In this document: one piece after another, positions 1 to 6,520 of the stretch | Numbering within the stretch: position 1 is the first letter of the stretch | Layout: each line of letters starts with the position of its first letter | Assembly: GCA_046729975.1 (NCBI GenBank) | Contig: JBKPHS010000197.1 | Span: 1 to 8,932 of the forward strand | Origin: JBKPHS01 sp046729975 | GTDB taxonomy: Bacteria; Actinomycetota; Thermoleophilia; Solirubrobacterales; Thermoleophilaceae | Length of the DNA stretch: 8,932 bases | Direction: 5' to 3' | Notes under the pieces: generated by a model | Seen by the model: only the letters and a program-made list of their open reading frames with translations | What the model was told of the DNA's origin: nothing | The model's database searches: none | Position numbers and translations under genes: made by a program

Positions 1-651
1 GCCGAGCTCGGGTTCGGCATCCCGGTCAGGCGACAGGGCGTAGGGATCGGCCAGGACACTCGCGAGCGAGCGATCCCTCTTGACGTCGTCGACCGTGCCC
101 TTCATCGACGCGAGCGTGCCGCCGCTGACTCCGCCCTTGACCCGGCGCAGTACGAGCGTGGTGTCCGCTAGCTCCCCGGCCGCCTCATGCAGGGCGAGGA
201 CCCCGAGGTCGGAGGGGATCGAGTCAAAACCGCAGGTGTGGACGACGCGCGCGCCGCTCTCCTTCGCGGGCGCGTCGAAGCTCTGGATCGTCTCGCGCAT
301 GAAAAGTGTCTCGCCGGTGAGATCGGCGTAGTGGGTGCCGGCCTCGGCGCACGCCTCGACGAGCGCCGCGCCGTAACGGCGATACGGCCCGACCGTCGTG
401 GCCACTGCAGTCGTCCGTGCCGCGAGCTCGGCGAGCGCTGCGCCATCCTCGGAGTCCGCGACGATCAAAGGCCATTCCGCCGCCCGAGCGCCAAGCTCTT
501 CGCGCACGCGTTCGAGCTTCTCCTGCGAGCGACCGGCAAGGCCGATACGCACATCATCAGGCGCCGCGCGCGCCAGATACTCCGCCGTGAGCTTGCCGAC
601 GAACCCGGTGGCTCCGTAAAGCACGACGTCCAGCTCGCGCGTGGCGGCCAT
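1..651 (-). CDS. Trans-acting enoyl reductase / saccharopine dehydrogenase-like NAD(P)-binding protein, N-terminal 217 residues
   Basis: The reading frame is open from the ATG at 651 to the window edge, so the C-terminal half (family members are about 400 residues) is missing. Residues 9-19 give a beta strand followed by GATGFVG (13-19), the Rossmann dinucleotide-binding loop. VGPYRRYG (88-95), HYADLTGE (107-114), CGFDSIPSD (140-148) and a GGVSGGT segment (173-179) follow in the order typical of the actinobacterial trans-acting enoyl reductase family, which acts in trans on polyketide-type lipid intermediates in mycobacteria. The role here is unknown because no polyketide synthase is visible. 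There is no Shine-Dalgarno before the start. A TAGCAT box at 661-666 lies 9 bases upstream, suggesting a nearly leaderless message. Family assignment is strong; the substrate is not known. Confidence 0.92.
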   Translation of the reverse strand, partial: MAATRELDVVLYGATGFVGKLTAEYLARAAPDDVRIGLAGRSQEKLERVREELGARAAEWPLIVADSEDGAALAELAARTTAVATTVGPYRRYGAALVEACAEAGTHYADLTGETLFMRETIQSFDAPAKESGARVVHTCGFDSIPSDLGVLALHEAAGELADTTLVLRRVKGGVSGGTLASMKGTVDDVKRDRSLASVLADPYALSPDRDAEPELG

Positions 652-993
652 GGGCCGCGCATGCTACCCCCGCCTCTGGCCTTCGGCAGGCGGCGACGTC
701 AGCGCAAGCGACGCTCGCAGCTGTCACGCACCGGGACGACGTTCACGGTGCCGGAGTTGCGGCACGTCCGCCGGCTTTGACGCACATCGATCACCAACTC
801 ACGCGACTAGGGCTCCTGCTCCCCGCGACAAGCGAACGCGCCGTGCCGCAAGACGCCTGCCTATCGTCCGTACCGGTCGTCTGCGTCGCCGTGATCGGCA
901 CGCGCGCTCTCGTCGAGGAGCGGGCGCCGCCAGACCCTCGCCTGGGAGCGCCCACCGCTCGGACGTTGTCCAGCTCAGCTGTGTACGCGGCCG
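652..993. other. Gene-poor stretch
   Basis: Between the enoyl reductase start and the coding-like remnant I see no recognisable protein in any frame. The plus-strand open frame from the TTG at 777 has moderately GC-rich third positions but no recognisable motifs and no ribosome site. The bases next to 651 presumably carry the enoyl reductase promoter. Confidence 0.5.
661..666 (-). promoter_or_regulatory. Candidate -10 box (TAGCAT) for the enoyl reductase gene
   Basis: Reading the minus strand, TAGCAT fits the actinobacterial TANNNT -10 consensus and ends 9 bases before the ATG at 651. No ribosome-binding purine tract lies in those 9 bases. I see no good -35 hexamer 16-19 bases further upstream, so this is a pattern match only. 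Confidence 0.35.
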
Positions 994-1128
994 TTACACC
1001 CTGTAGTTGTCGTCGAGGAGCAGCGCGCTTGACGATCGGAACCGATCGACGTACGCGCGGAGGCAGCGCCGGCCAGGCTGGGCGCCGAGCGGATCGCGCC
1101 TGATGTCGTCGCCGTGCCCGGACGGAAT
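994..1128 (-). pseudogene. Coding-like C-terminal remnant of an unrecognised protein
   Basis: The minus-strand frame ending in TAA at 994-996 reads as a plausible protein tail: GHGDDIRRDPLG, then RAYVDRFRSSS, then LLLDDNYRV and stop. About 39 of its 45 codons end in G or C, whereas the two other minus frames of the same bases do not show this bias. No ATG, GTG or TTG start is visible before the frame runs into the divergently oriented ParB-like gene, so an intact gene is not possible here. I do not recognise the family. Best read as the 3' stub of a gene truncated on its 5' side; chance remains a real alternative. Confidence 0.35.
1033..1048. promoter_or_regulatory. Perfect inverted repeat CGATCGG-AA-CCGATCG overlapping a TTGACG hexamer
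   Basis: Seven-base arms (1033-1039 and 1042-1048) flank AA. The left arm begins inside TTGACG (1029-1034), which would serve as a -35 element for the plus-strand ParB-like gene. The matching -10 position is poor, and the start codon is about 130 bases away. An operator is possible but unproven; the repeat also lies inside the coding-like remnant on the other strand. Confidence 0.25.
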
Positions 1129-1187
1129 CGCGTCGTTCGTTCGGAGAGGTAACGTGTGGGGCGCGTGGCGCTTTCGGAAGTGAGCAC

Positions 1188-2024
1188 ATGCCCGACGGAC
1201 ATGGCCTGATTCCTCTCGACGAGGTTTCCCGGCGCCTCGGCCTGAAGGGCCAGTCCTACGTCGGGGTCCGGGCGATCCAGATCGAGCGGATCATCGGCAC
1301 GGTCGACCGAAACCAGGACTTCGATCGCGAGTTCCGGCCGCGAAGGGGGCACATCGGTCAACGCCTGGCCAGCGTCCGTAGAGCGTTCCCGGATGGCGCC
1401 TTTCCGTCGATCTCGGTGTTCGAGATTGGCGGCTCCTACTTCGTCTCGGACGGACACAAGCGGGTCGCTGCCGCTCGGCGGATGGGGATGGACTCGATCG
1501 ACGCCGAGGTGATACGGCTCGAGACCGGATACGAGCTCGCCGCGGATGTCGACATCCGGCAGCTGATCCATACGCAGCAGCACCGGCTCTTCATGGAACA
1601 GACTGGGCTGGAGCTCGTGCGGCCCGGCGCGAGGATCGAGTTCTCCCGGCCGCAGGGATACCGGGAGCTGCTGGAGATCGTGAAGGCCCACGGCTTCGAC
1701 CTCATGCAGCAGGCCGGCTCCCGGCTTGAGCCGCATGAGGTCGCGGAGCGCTGGTACGACGACGTCTACCTCCCGGCCGTCGCGACACTTCACCGCGAGG
1801 AGCTCCCGGCCGACTATGCGTACAAGACGGAGGCAGACCTCTTCCTCTGGATCTACGGGAAACGGCGCGCTCTCCTCGCCGAGGGCGCCTCGGTCGACTT
1901 CGCGGCGGCAGCGCGCAGGGCACGTGGGACCAGGGTGAGCCGCCGGTTCAAGCGGCAGGTACTCCGTGACAAGCGGACGCTGCTACGGCGGAAGCCTCGC
2001 CGGCCCGCCTCGGGAGGAGCCTAG
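1188..2024 (+). CDS. ParB/Srx-type N-terminal domain protein
   Basis: 278 residues. Residues about 25-110 form a ParB/sulfiredoxin-like fold: IIGTVDRNQDFDREFRP (35-51), PSISVFEIGGSYFVSDGHKR (73-92) and an adjacent basic helix. DGHKR (88-92) corresponds to the phosphate/nucleotide-binding signature of the family (often DGHHR). The middle, about 140-225, holds conserved-looking aromatic segments (RWYDDVYLP and YKTEADLFLWIYGKRR), and the last 40 residues are very basic, suggesting nucleic-acid contact. There is no helix-turn-helix and ParA is absent, so a role in chromosome partition is unlikely despite the usual database name. The ATG at 1188 has GGAAG at 1176-1180, 7 bases upstream. It is the only large plus-strand gene and is flanked on both sides by minus-strand genes. 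Molecular function is unknown. Confidence 0.88.
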   Translation: MPDGHGLIPLDEVSRRLGLKGQSYVGVRAIQIERIIGTVDRNQDFDREFRPRRGHIGQRLASVRRAFPDGAFPSISVFEIGGSYFVSDGHKRVAAARRMGMDSIDAEVIRLETGYELAADVDIRQLIHTQQHRLFMEQTGLELVRPGARIEFSRPQGYRELLEIVKAHGFDLMQQAGSRLEPHEVAERWYDDVYLPAVATLHREELPADYAYKTEADLFLWIYGKRRALLAEGASVDFAAAARRARGTRVSRRFKRQVLRDKRTLLRRKPRRPASGGA

Positions 2025-2123
2025 ATGCGACCCGACCGGATGCTTGGTGCCATGAGGCGTGGGACCGCCCATCGAGCCGGACACCTCCCTTCGCGGCAAA
2101 GGCGAGCGGCTCGGCCGATTTGA
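2025..2123 (+). CDS. Possible 32-residue small ORF directly after the ParB-like gene
   Basis: An ATG begins on the base after the TAG stop of the ParB-like gene. GGGAGGAG at 2012-2019, inside the end of that gene, sits 5 bases upstream at ribosome-binding distance. The product would be arginine-rich with no recognisable motif. Codon use is not strongly coding-like, so this may be a fortuitous start or the remains of a downstream gene. Confidence 0.2.
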   Translation: MRPDRMLGAMRRGTAHRAGHLPSRQRRAARPI

Positions 2124-2245
2124 TCAGACGTGCGCTCCGGACGAGCTGCGAGCGCCTTCGCCGCCGGTGACTTCACTCTCGCAATGCGCGATTTGCGGAA
2201 GCGACGGCCGCGTCACGCGAGACGCCTCCCCGTCGTCCATAAGAG

Positions 2246-2277
2246 GAGCGAGCCGCCGCCCGGCCAGGCGCTCGCTC
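2246..2277. terminator. GC-rich hairpin between convergent genes
   Basis: GAGCGAGC (2246-2253) pairs perfectly with GCTCGCTC (2270-2277). Three further pairs (GCC 2255-2257 with GGC 2267-2269) form past a single bulged C, leaving a 9-base loop. It lies between the ends of the plus-strand ParB-like gene and the minus-strand oxidase-like gene (stop at 2317). There is no T tract, as is common for high-GC actinobacterial terminators. A bidirectional terminator is inferred from position. Confidence 0.4.
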
Positions 2278-2316
2278 GAATGCATGAAGCAGGAGCGGCT
2301 GTGGCCTCCGCCTTCG

Positions 2317-2826
2317 TCAGCCGGTGAGCCGGTACGTCGTCTGGGCGTGCGGCTCCTTGGAGAAGGCCAATACCTTCCTCGGCTCAATTCGGAACACGGC
2401 GGCAGCATCCTCGCCCGTGGCGAACACGCCGTCACCAACCTCGAAATGCCACTCGCTGCCGTACTTAGTCTCGTAGGCGTCGGCGAGTCGTTGCAGGGCC
2501 TGCCGGTCGGTGACTCGGACCGCAACCCCTTCGACGACGACATCGAGACCTCGGGCCCACCTGTTGTTGCCGGTGGTAAGCGCCACCTGGCTGTTGTGTT
2601 CGAGGTTACGGGCCTTTTGCTCGCGAAGCCCGGTACAGAAATGCACCGCCGCGTCCTCCGCGACACCGATCAGTGGGGTCACATGCGGCCGACCGTCGGT
2701 TCGCACCGTCGTGAGCCAGTACAGCTCAGCGCGCTCCAGCACATGAACAGCCTCGGACCACGGAGTCGGGTCGGCCTCGGGATCGCTGAACCGCCTGTCG
2801 ATCTCAGCGGTCGGATTGGAGTTCAT
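2317..2826 (-). CDS. Pyridoxamine 5'-phosphate oxidase-like (split-barrel FMN/F420 binding) protein
   Basis: 169 residues. The fold is a short split beta-barrel: ELYWLTTVRTDGRPHVTPL (34-52), FCTGLREQKARNLEHNSQVA (63-82), LDVVVEGVAVRVTD (94-107) and a final FRIEPRKVLAFSK (145-157). The order and the R-T-D-G-R-P-H-V-T-P motif are those of the PPOX/general stress protein family, which bind FMN or coenzyme F420 and reduce diverse substrates. True PdxH activity is unlikely, as the protein is too short. The start at 2826 is chosen because AGGAGGT (2836-2842) lies 9 bases upstream; longer in-frame extensions look non-coding. It is convergent with the ParB-like gene and separated by about 260 bases from the YCII gene, so it probably has its own promoter. 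Confidence 0.92.
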   Translation of the reverse strand: MNSNPTAEIDRRFSDPEADPTPWSEAVHVLERAELYWLTTVRTDGRPHVTPLIGVAEDAAVHFCTGLREQKARNLEHNSQVALTTGNNRWARGLDVVVEGVAVRVTDRQALQRLADAYETKYGSEWHFEVGDGVFATGEDAAAVFRIEPRKVLAFSKEPHAQTTYRLTG

Positions 2827-2835
2827 CGGCAAGGG

Positions 2836-2842
2836 ACCTCCT
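2836..2842 (-). promoter_or_regulatory. Strong ribosome-binding site of the oxidase-like gene
   Basis: AGGAGGT on the minus strand, 9 bases before the ATG at 2826. It fixes the start, because the frame stays open upstream for a further 57 codons to an ATG at 2997. Confidence 0.8.
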
Positions 2843-3086
2843 GGGTTCAGTGGTGCCCATAAGGACTGCGAAACCCGTGAGGAGTCATCGGCGGACGCGC
2901 CACAAGACGTCGATACCCGCGACCGCGGATGCCGTCGGCCCGCCTCGCTGACGTTCCCTCTCGCGTGAGTGCGAGCGTTGCCGCGATCGAACGGCACGCG
3001 CCCGCCCCGGACGACGTCCGAGTGCGCGGATCGACCGCGCAGCCTCCTGCTTCACCGGGAATCCAGACGTCTCGCGTCCTGCCCTT

Positions 3087-3377
3087 TCAGCCGGGGCGAA
3101 CGAGCTGCATCGGCACGACCTCGTACCTACAGGTGCCGCTCTGGACGGCCGGGTCGGCCTCGCCGATTTGTTGCGCCGCCTGCTCCTCATCGAGATCGAG
3201 CAGGCCGAGGCCCCACGGCTCCTTCGGATGGAGCACCGGGCCGAAGGCGACAGCCACGTTGCGGTTGAGCAGGTCCTGCCAGTAGCCGACGTGGCGCTCC
3301 ATCACCTCGGCTTCGTCGGGGCTCATGTCCTCGGAGAAGCTGGGCCGCGGCGGCAGGAGTCGGTACAGAAAGGCCAT
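3087..3377 (-). CDS. YCII-related (YciI-like) protein
   Basis: 96 residues, usual for the family. EVMERHVGYWQDLLNRNVAV (24-43) supplies the conserved histidine (H29) of the dimeric alpha+beta barrel, followed by FGPVLHP (45-51), GLGLLDLDEEQAAQQI (56-71), ADPAVQSG (74-81) and CRYEVVPMQLV (83-93). YciI proteins are ferredoxin-like dimers with an unproven enzymatic role, often near sigma factors and other small stress proteins. The ATG at 3377 has no Shine-Dalgarno, but TAGATT (3387-3392) lies 9 bases upstream. The gene is separated by 117 bases from the upstream DUF1801 remnant and so may be transcribed alone. Confidence 0.9.
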   Translation of the reverse strand: MAFLYRLLPPRPSFSEDMSPDEAEVMERHVGYWQDLLNRNVAVAFGPVLHPKEPWGLGLLDLDEEQAAQQIGEADPAVQSGTCRYEVVPMQLVRPG

Positions 3378-3386
3378 GCGCGCGCC

Positions 3387-3392
3387 AATCTA
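3387..3392 (-). promoter_or_regulatory. Candidate -10 box (TAGATT) for the YCII gene
   Basis: TANNNT match on the minus strand ending 9 bases before the ATG at 3377, with no ribosome site between. This is the same geometry as at the enoyl reductase gene. No clear -35 hexamer is visible at normal spacing. Confidence 0.35.
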
Positions 3393-3494
3393 TCGTCGCC
3401 CGCGATCGGCGTCCTCCCAAGCACATCGTCGCGCCCTCGTGGGTTCAAAATCCCCCTGGGCTAGTCGCGCCAACGCCTGCCTGGACGCCGTCGC

Positions 3495-3840
3495 TCAGCT
3501 AGACAGCTCTGTCTGGCGCAGGCGGACCATCTCAAGCAGCACCTCCTCGGGGATCGGCTGGTCCGGCGAGAAGCGCACGCTGCCCTTCGAGAGGTGGAAC
3601 CCCTCGAGCCGATCGGCGACCGCCGCGACGACATCGGCGCTGAACGGCATCACGCTGAGGTGGTCCTTGAACGCGCGGAAGCCGAGCAGCGGGCTGCCGT
3701 TCCAGCGGAACGCCCGGCAGCCCGTAGCTCTTGCCTTCCTCGGCAGCGGGAACGGCCCGGCGGACGACGGCGCACACCCGCTCGAACGCGGCGCGCCGGT
3801 CATCCGGCAGCCCCTGGAGGTAGTCGTGGATCGTGCTCAT
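3495..3840 (-). pseudogene. DUF1801 (YdhG-like) gene broken by a one-base frameshift
   Basis: The first part, read from the ATG at 3840, is a normal DUF1801 start: MSTIHDYLQGLPDDRRAAF, later PAAEEGKSYGLP. The rest of the domain (AFRWNGSPLLGF, FKDHLSVMPFS, LSKGSVRFSPDQPIP, LEMVRLRQTELSS and TGA at 3495) continues in another frame. The span is 346 bases, one more than 115 codons. Removing one base of the CCC run at 3713-3715 (GGG on the coding strand) gives an uninterrupted 114-residue protein. As written, translation continues in the wrong frame to a stop at 3532. The ATG overlaps the TGA of the TfoX gene (ATGA, 3837-3840), indicating translational coupling. Either a recent pseudogene or a one-base assembly error. 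Confidence 0.88.
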
Positions 3841-4172
3841 GGCTTCGGGGGAAGCGAGCGCGCGTACGCGACGCCGCGCCTGACCCATGGTGCGAGCTGG
3901 CGCTTGGTTCGCAGGCCTTCCGACTCGACTCGGAGCCAGCCCTGCATCTCGCGACCCCGCATCTCGAACGGTCGCGCGTGCGGCTTCGCGAGAAGGGCGG
4001 CGGTGTCCTCGGGATCGACGCGGACCATCAGGCCGCCCTGGCCGCTGGCCGCGACGGCCATATTCCCCCGGACCAGAAAACCCAGGCCGCCGAACATCCG
4101 CTGCTCGGTGACGTTGGGCTCGTCGGCGATCAGCTCGCGGATGAGGTTGGCGAGGTCTTCGTCGTACGCCAC
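3837..4172 (-). CDS. TfoX N-terminal domain protein
   Basis: 111 residues from a GTG at 4172. RMFGGLGFLVRGNMAVAASG (25-44) is the hallmark TfoX N-domain strand-turn segment, followed by GGLMVRVDPEDT (46-57), MRGREMQGWLRV (71-82) and WVRRGVAYARSLPPKP (96-111). The protein contains only the N domain, unlike E. coli TfoX/Sxy, which has a second C-terminal domain and controls competence. The short stand-alone form is common in actinobacteria and has no established role. There is no clear ribosome site, but the upstream DUF1801 stop lies only 17 bases away and the downstream DUF1801 start overlaps its stop codon, so the three genes are probably translated as a coupled unit. The start is uncertain by a few codons. 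Confidence 0.92.
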   Translation of the reverse strand: MAYDEDLANLIRELIADEPNVTEQRMFGGLGFLVRGNMAVAASGQGGLMVRVDPEDTAALLAKPHARPFEMRGREMQGWLRVESEGLRTKRQLAPWVRRGVAYARSLPPKP

Positions 4173-4189
4173 AGCGGAAACAGGGTCGG

Positions 4190-4546
4190 TTAGTCCGGGC
4201 GCGTCCTGTCGATCTCCGCGGCGCGCGCCCCCACCAGCTTCGTGACAAGCCCTAACGGTATCGGCCGGTTGGGGTCGAATCGAACCACCGTGTTCGAGGT
4301 GTCGTATGCCTCCAGCTCCTCGGCGTGTGCCTTCAGCACCGCGCCGTACATCACGTACAGGGACACGTGACGCTGTGCGGCTCCGATGCTAACGAGCGGC
4401 TTCCCCTGGTAGCGAAACGCGGGGACTCCCCTCCGGATGACCTCATCGGCGTCCGGCAGAGCCGACCTGACGGCCTCACGCATCTGCTTGAGGGCGTTTC
4501 GATGGCCCTCGGGGGCGCGGGCCAGATATTCCTCGACGGCAGGCAT
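4190..4546 (-). CDS. DUF1801 domain protein (YdhG-like)
   Basis: 118 residues. MPAVEEYLARAPEGHRNAL (1-19), a helical segment, then DEVIRRGVPAFRYQGKPLVS (34-53), GAAQRHVSLYVMYG (55-68), NTVVRFDPNRPIPLGLVTKL (85-104) match the DUF1801 fold in the right order. Bacillus YdhG/FraC homologues have been called iron chaperones, but most members are uncharacterised. The start at 4546 is supported by AAGGAGGG at 4556-4563, 9 bases upstream; a GTG immediately before it is in frame. The gene begins 22 bases after the alpha/beta hydrolase stop and is followed after 17 bases by the TfoX gene, so this is very likely one operon. It is an intact relative of the broken DUF1801 gene two places downstream, but the two differ widely and are not a recent duplicate. 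Confidence 0.92.
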   Translation of the reverse strand: MPAVEEYLARAPEGHRNALKQMREAVRSALPDADEVIRRGVPAFRYQGKPLVSIGAAQRHVSLYVMYGAVLKAHAEELEAYDTSNTVVRFDPNRPIPLGLVTKLVGARAAEIDRTRPD

Positions 4547-4568
4547 CACGACCAACCCTCCTTTCCGC

Positions 4569-5357
4569 CTAATCCTGGAAGAACTCGAGCAGCACGGGAG
4601 CGAGCACCTCGTCCGGGACGCTGTGCCACTCGCCGGCGAGCCTTCGGTGGCTGCCGTCGGGCAGCTCGCCTGCGACCGTGGCCGCCCAGCCGGTGAGGTT
4701 GTCGCTGCTGCCCTCGCTGTCGAGGACCAGGGTGGGGACCTCGACGGAGCGGAGCAGGGTGGATGTGGTGGTGTCCGAGATGGTGCAGTCGTACACCAGC
4801 GTGTGTGCGATCGATTCCATCTGCGCCCACTCGGGCGTGGATCGCATCGAGCCGACGAACTCGGCCGGCACGCCGATGCTCTGGTGGAAGTGCTCGACCG
4901 CATCGTCGTTGCGGCCGGCACCGACGAGCCCTGCGAGCTCAGCCGTCAGATCGGACTCCGGACCGGCGCCGTTGTCCTCGAGGGGTGGCTCGAGCACGGC
5001 CAGCCGGCCAATGGGAAGGCCGTGAGCGGCGGCGCGCAGGGCGAGCAGGGCTCCCGAGGAGTACCCGTAAAGGTGCGCCGATCCACCGGCCTCCGCGATC
5101 AGCGCCTCGAGATCCTCGACCTCGCGATCCGGTGAATACGGCGTCGTGTCCGTGCTCTCCCCGCGACCGCGGCGGTCGTACGCGTAGACGCAGAACTCCC
5201 CTGACAACAAGGGGACCAGACCGCTGAACGAGCTCAAGTCGCGATAGTGGAGAGCCGCCTCCACCAGGATCACGGGCGGGCCGTCACCCACCCGGTCGAA
5301 CGCAATCCGGGTCCCATCTGCGGACCGGACGCTCAGCGAGGTGCGGGTACTCGACAT
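4569..5357 (-). CDS. Alpha/beta hydrolase fold protein
   Basis: 262 residues. TRIAFDRVGDGPPVILV (16-32) is the N-terminal strand pair; YAYDRRGRGES (58-68) the strand-turn after beta 4; HLYGYSSGALLAL (95-107) the nucleophile elbow with S100 in G-Y-S-S-G. The likely acid is D213 (PTLVLDSEGS) and the histidine H245 (GEWHSVP). This matches a common actinobacterial family of small serine hydrolases, where the elbow is usually GHSSG. Possible substrates are esters or lactones; none can be assigned. The ATG at 5357 has GGGAGA at 5365-5370, 7 bases upstream; extending the frame to 5660 adds arginine-rich sequence that looks non-coding. It is the first gene of the hydrolase, DUF1801, TfoX, DUF1801 unit. 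Confidence 0.93.
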   Translation of the reverse strand: MSSTRTSLSVRSADGTRIAFDRVGDGPPVILVEAALHYRDLSSFSGLVPLLSGEFCVYAYDRRGRGESTDTTPYSPDREVEDLEALIAEAGGSAHLYGYSSGALLALRAAAHGLPIGRLAVLEPPLEDNGAGPESDLTAELAGLVGAGRNDDAVEHFHQSIGVPAEFVGSMRSTPEWAQMESIAHTLVYDCTISDTTTSTLLRSVEVPTLVLDSEGSSDNLTGWAATVAGELPDGSHRRLAGEWHSVPDEVLAPVLLEFFQD

Positions 5358-5370
5358 TGGGGCTTCTCCC

Positions 5371-5732
5371 GTGGGTTGCTTTGACCCGCGCGCACCACCA
5401 CAACTCATCGGTGACGAGCCGCGAATCGTCGGGCTGCGTCTGCCAGTGACTCGGCGGCCGCAAGCCACAAGAGCGCTCCTCCGCCCGCCTGCACGCTCTA
5501 CGGCGCCGAAAGTGCTGCCTTCGCTGGAAGGAGGCGTCTCGACAGACGCGCCGCAGACGCGCGGGTCGGACTTCCGCAATCGCCGGCGCAGCGGGCGTGT
5601 CTTGCTCCGGGACCTGGACTGCTCCGTGTCGTCGATCGGAGGCATGCGCGCGGCGACCATGACACGCTCGCAACCCTGGCGACAGCAGCAGCGGCAAGCC
5701 CGAGAATGCCGCAGCGGCGCCGCGGGCTGAGA
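5371..5732. other. Gene-poor gap upstream of the alpha/beta hydrolase
   Basis: No recognisable protein in any frame. The part nearest 5370 should contain the hydrolase promoter, but I cannot choose a convincing -35/-10 pair. Around 5503-5530 there is a weak gapped resemblance to the dispersed repeat at 7046-7111. It also follows the VOC gene stop and shows no obvious terminator. Confidence 0.5.
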
Positions 5733-6143
5733 CTAGCCTCGGGCAGATATCTGCTGCACGGCCCAACCGTTGCCGTCCGGATCGCTGAAGAAGACGAACC
5801 CGACGTTGTCGAGTGGGTCGGGCTGAGGAGTGGGGTTCTCGCCCATGACCTGGATCTCACCGACCTCCACCCCTCGCTGGGCGAGCTGAGCACGCGCCGC
5901 GTGGATGTCGGGAACGACCAGCTGCAAGCCCTTGAGGGAGCCCGGCAGCATGTCCGGAACGATCGTCCCCTCACCGATGACGATCGAACAGCCAGACCCG
6001 GGAGGGGTGAGCTGAACGATCCGATTTCCCTCGCCGACCTGGGTGTCGTGGTCCACGTTGAAGCCGAGCTGCTCGGCGTAAAACGCCTTCGCACGGTCCG
6101 CATCCGAGACGGGGACCCACACCACTTCGAGCGTCCAATTCAT
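5733..6143 (-). CDS. VOC superfamily (glyoxalase/dioxygenase-like) protein
   Basis: 136 residues with two beta-alpha-beta-beta-beta repeats: EVVWVPVSDADRAKAFYAEQ (6-25) with LGFNVDHD (26-33), then GLQLVVPDIHAARAQLAQRG (72-91) and FVFFSDPDGNGWAVQQI (116-132). These are typical of VOC proteins annotated as glyoxalase. The usual first metal histidine of glyoxalase I is not evident in the first strand, and the last-strand position after GNGW is Q, so a canonical four-ligand metal site is doubtful and true lactoylglutathione lyase activity is unlikely. AGGAG at 6150-6154 is 6 bases from the ATG at 6143 but touches the alternative ATG at 6149, which decides the start. The gene stands alone between two gaps of about 375 bases. 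Confidence 0.92.
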   Translation of the reverse strand: MNWTLEVVWVPVSDADRAKAFYAEQLGFNVDHDTQVGEGNRIVQLTPPGSGCSIVIGEGTIVPDMLPGSLKGLQLVVPDIHAARAQLAQRGVEVGEIQVMGENPTPQPDPLDNVGFVFFSDPDGNGWAVQQISARG

Positions 6144-6149
6144 GGGCAT

Positions 6150-6154
6150 CTCCT
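6150..6154 (-). promoter_or_regulatory. Ribosome-binding site fixing the VOC gene start
   Basis: AGGAG on the minus strand ends directly at an in-frame ATG (6149) and 6 bases before a second ATG (6143). Only the second has workable spacing. Confidence 0.7.
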
Positions 6155-6520
6155 GTGTCGTCGTAGCTCGGGGCCCCTTCAGTCGTAGTAGACCCCTTCG
6201 GCTAAGAGACCGTGTAAGGGCATTCAACTCATCGGTACGGGATCGAGCTCCGGCCGGCGCGAGCCGCGTCACGTCCCTTAGTGCGGGAGCGGGCGTCCGA
6301 GTGCGTACACCGAGGACGCTCGCTGGGACGACCTCCGGCTGTCCGCCGCGGCGAGCGGCGAGCTCCTGCATCGCTGACAGGAGCAGGCGAGAGCTGGCTC
6401 GTGTCCCGGGCTTGCGGAGGTCGTCCGAGGCTAGAGACTGCGACGCGCCGTTGGGGACGCCCGCATCCGTCGTGACTGCGAGAGCGCCGTGGCGCGTACA
6501 GCCCGGCAATCAGCCCGGCG
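6155..6520. other. Gene-poor gap with a degraded repeat copy
   Basis: No intact gene. It should carry the VOC promoter near 6155-6260. The 3' part (about 6421-6486) resembles 6993-7056 in reverse complement, as described in the repeat entries. Confidence 0.5.
6421..6486 (+). repeat. Degraded copy R1 of the dispersed repeat
   Basis: Aligned with the reverse complement of 6993-7056, it shares an exact 18-base core (CTGCGACGCGCCGTTGGG, starting at 6438) and most flanking bases, including CCCGCATCCGT. One extra G in the GGGG run shifts the frame relative to the other copy, and an in-frame stop appears when the frame is restored. It lacks the 3' part shared by the other two copies. Confidence 0.6.

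Noticed and set aside
777..1103. Plus-strand open frame from TTG at 777 with moderately G/C-rich third positions.
   Set aside because: No ribosome site, no recognisable motif, and it conflicts with the more coding-like minus-strand remnant at 994-1128.
2059..2862. Plus-strand open frame of 267 codons opposite the oxidase-like gene.
   Set aside because: No recognisable domain, and the opposite strand carries a complete PPOX-like protein with a strong ribosome site.
3439..3455. GTGGG-TTCAAAA-TCCCC resembles a tRNA T arm, as might mark a tRNA 3' end or attachment site.
   Set aside because: The stem is imperfect, no anticodon or D arm and no pairing 5' acceptor strand can be found upstream, and no CCA follows.
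3325..4245. Plus-strand open frame of 306 codons opposite the TfoX and DUF1801 genes.
   Set aside because: Low-complexity Ser/Arg/Pro composition and antisense to well-identified genes.
5503..5530. Possible fourth, heavily gapped copy of the dispersed repeat.
   Set aside because: Only short matching blocks around a 7-base gap; too weak without a statistical alignment.
5401..6236. The 12-base word CAACTCATCGGT occurs upstream of both the hydrolase (5401-5412) and VOC (6225-6236) genes.
   Set aside because: A shared 12-mer is expected by chance in a window of this size, distances to the starts differ (44 and 82 bases), and flanks do not match.
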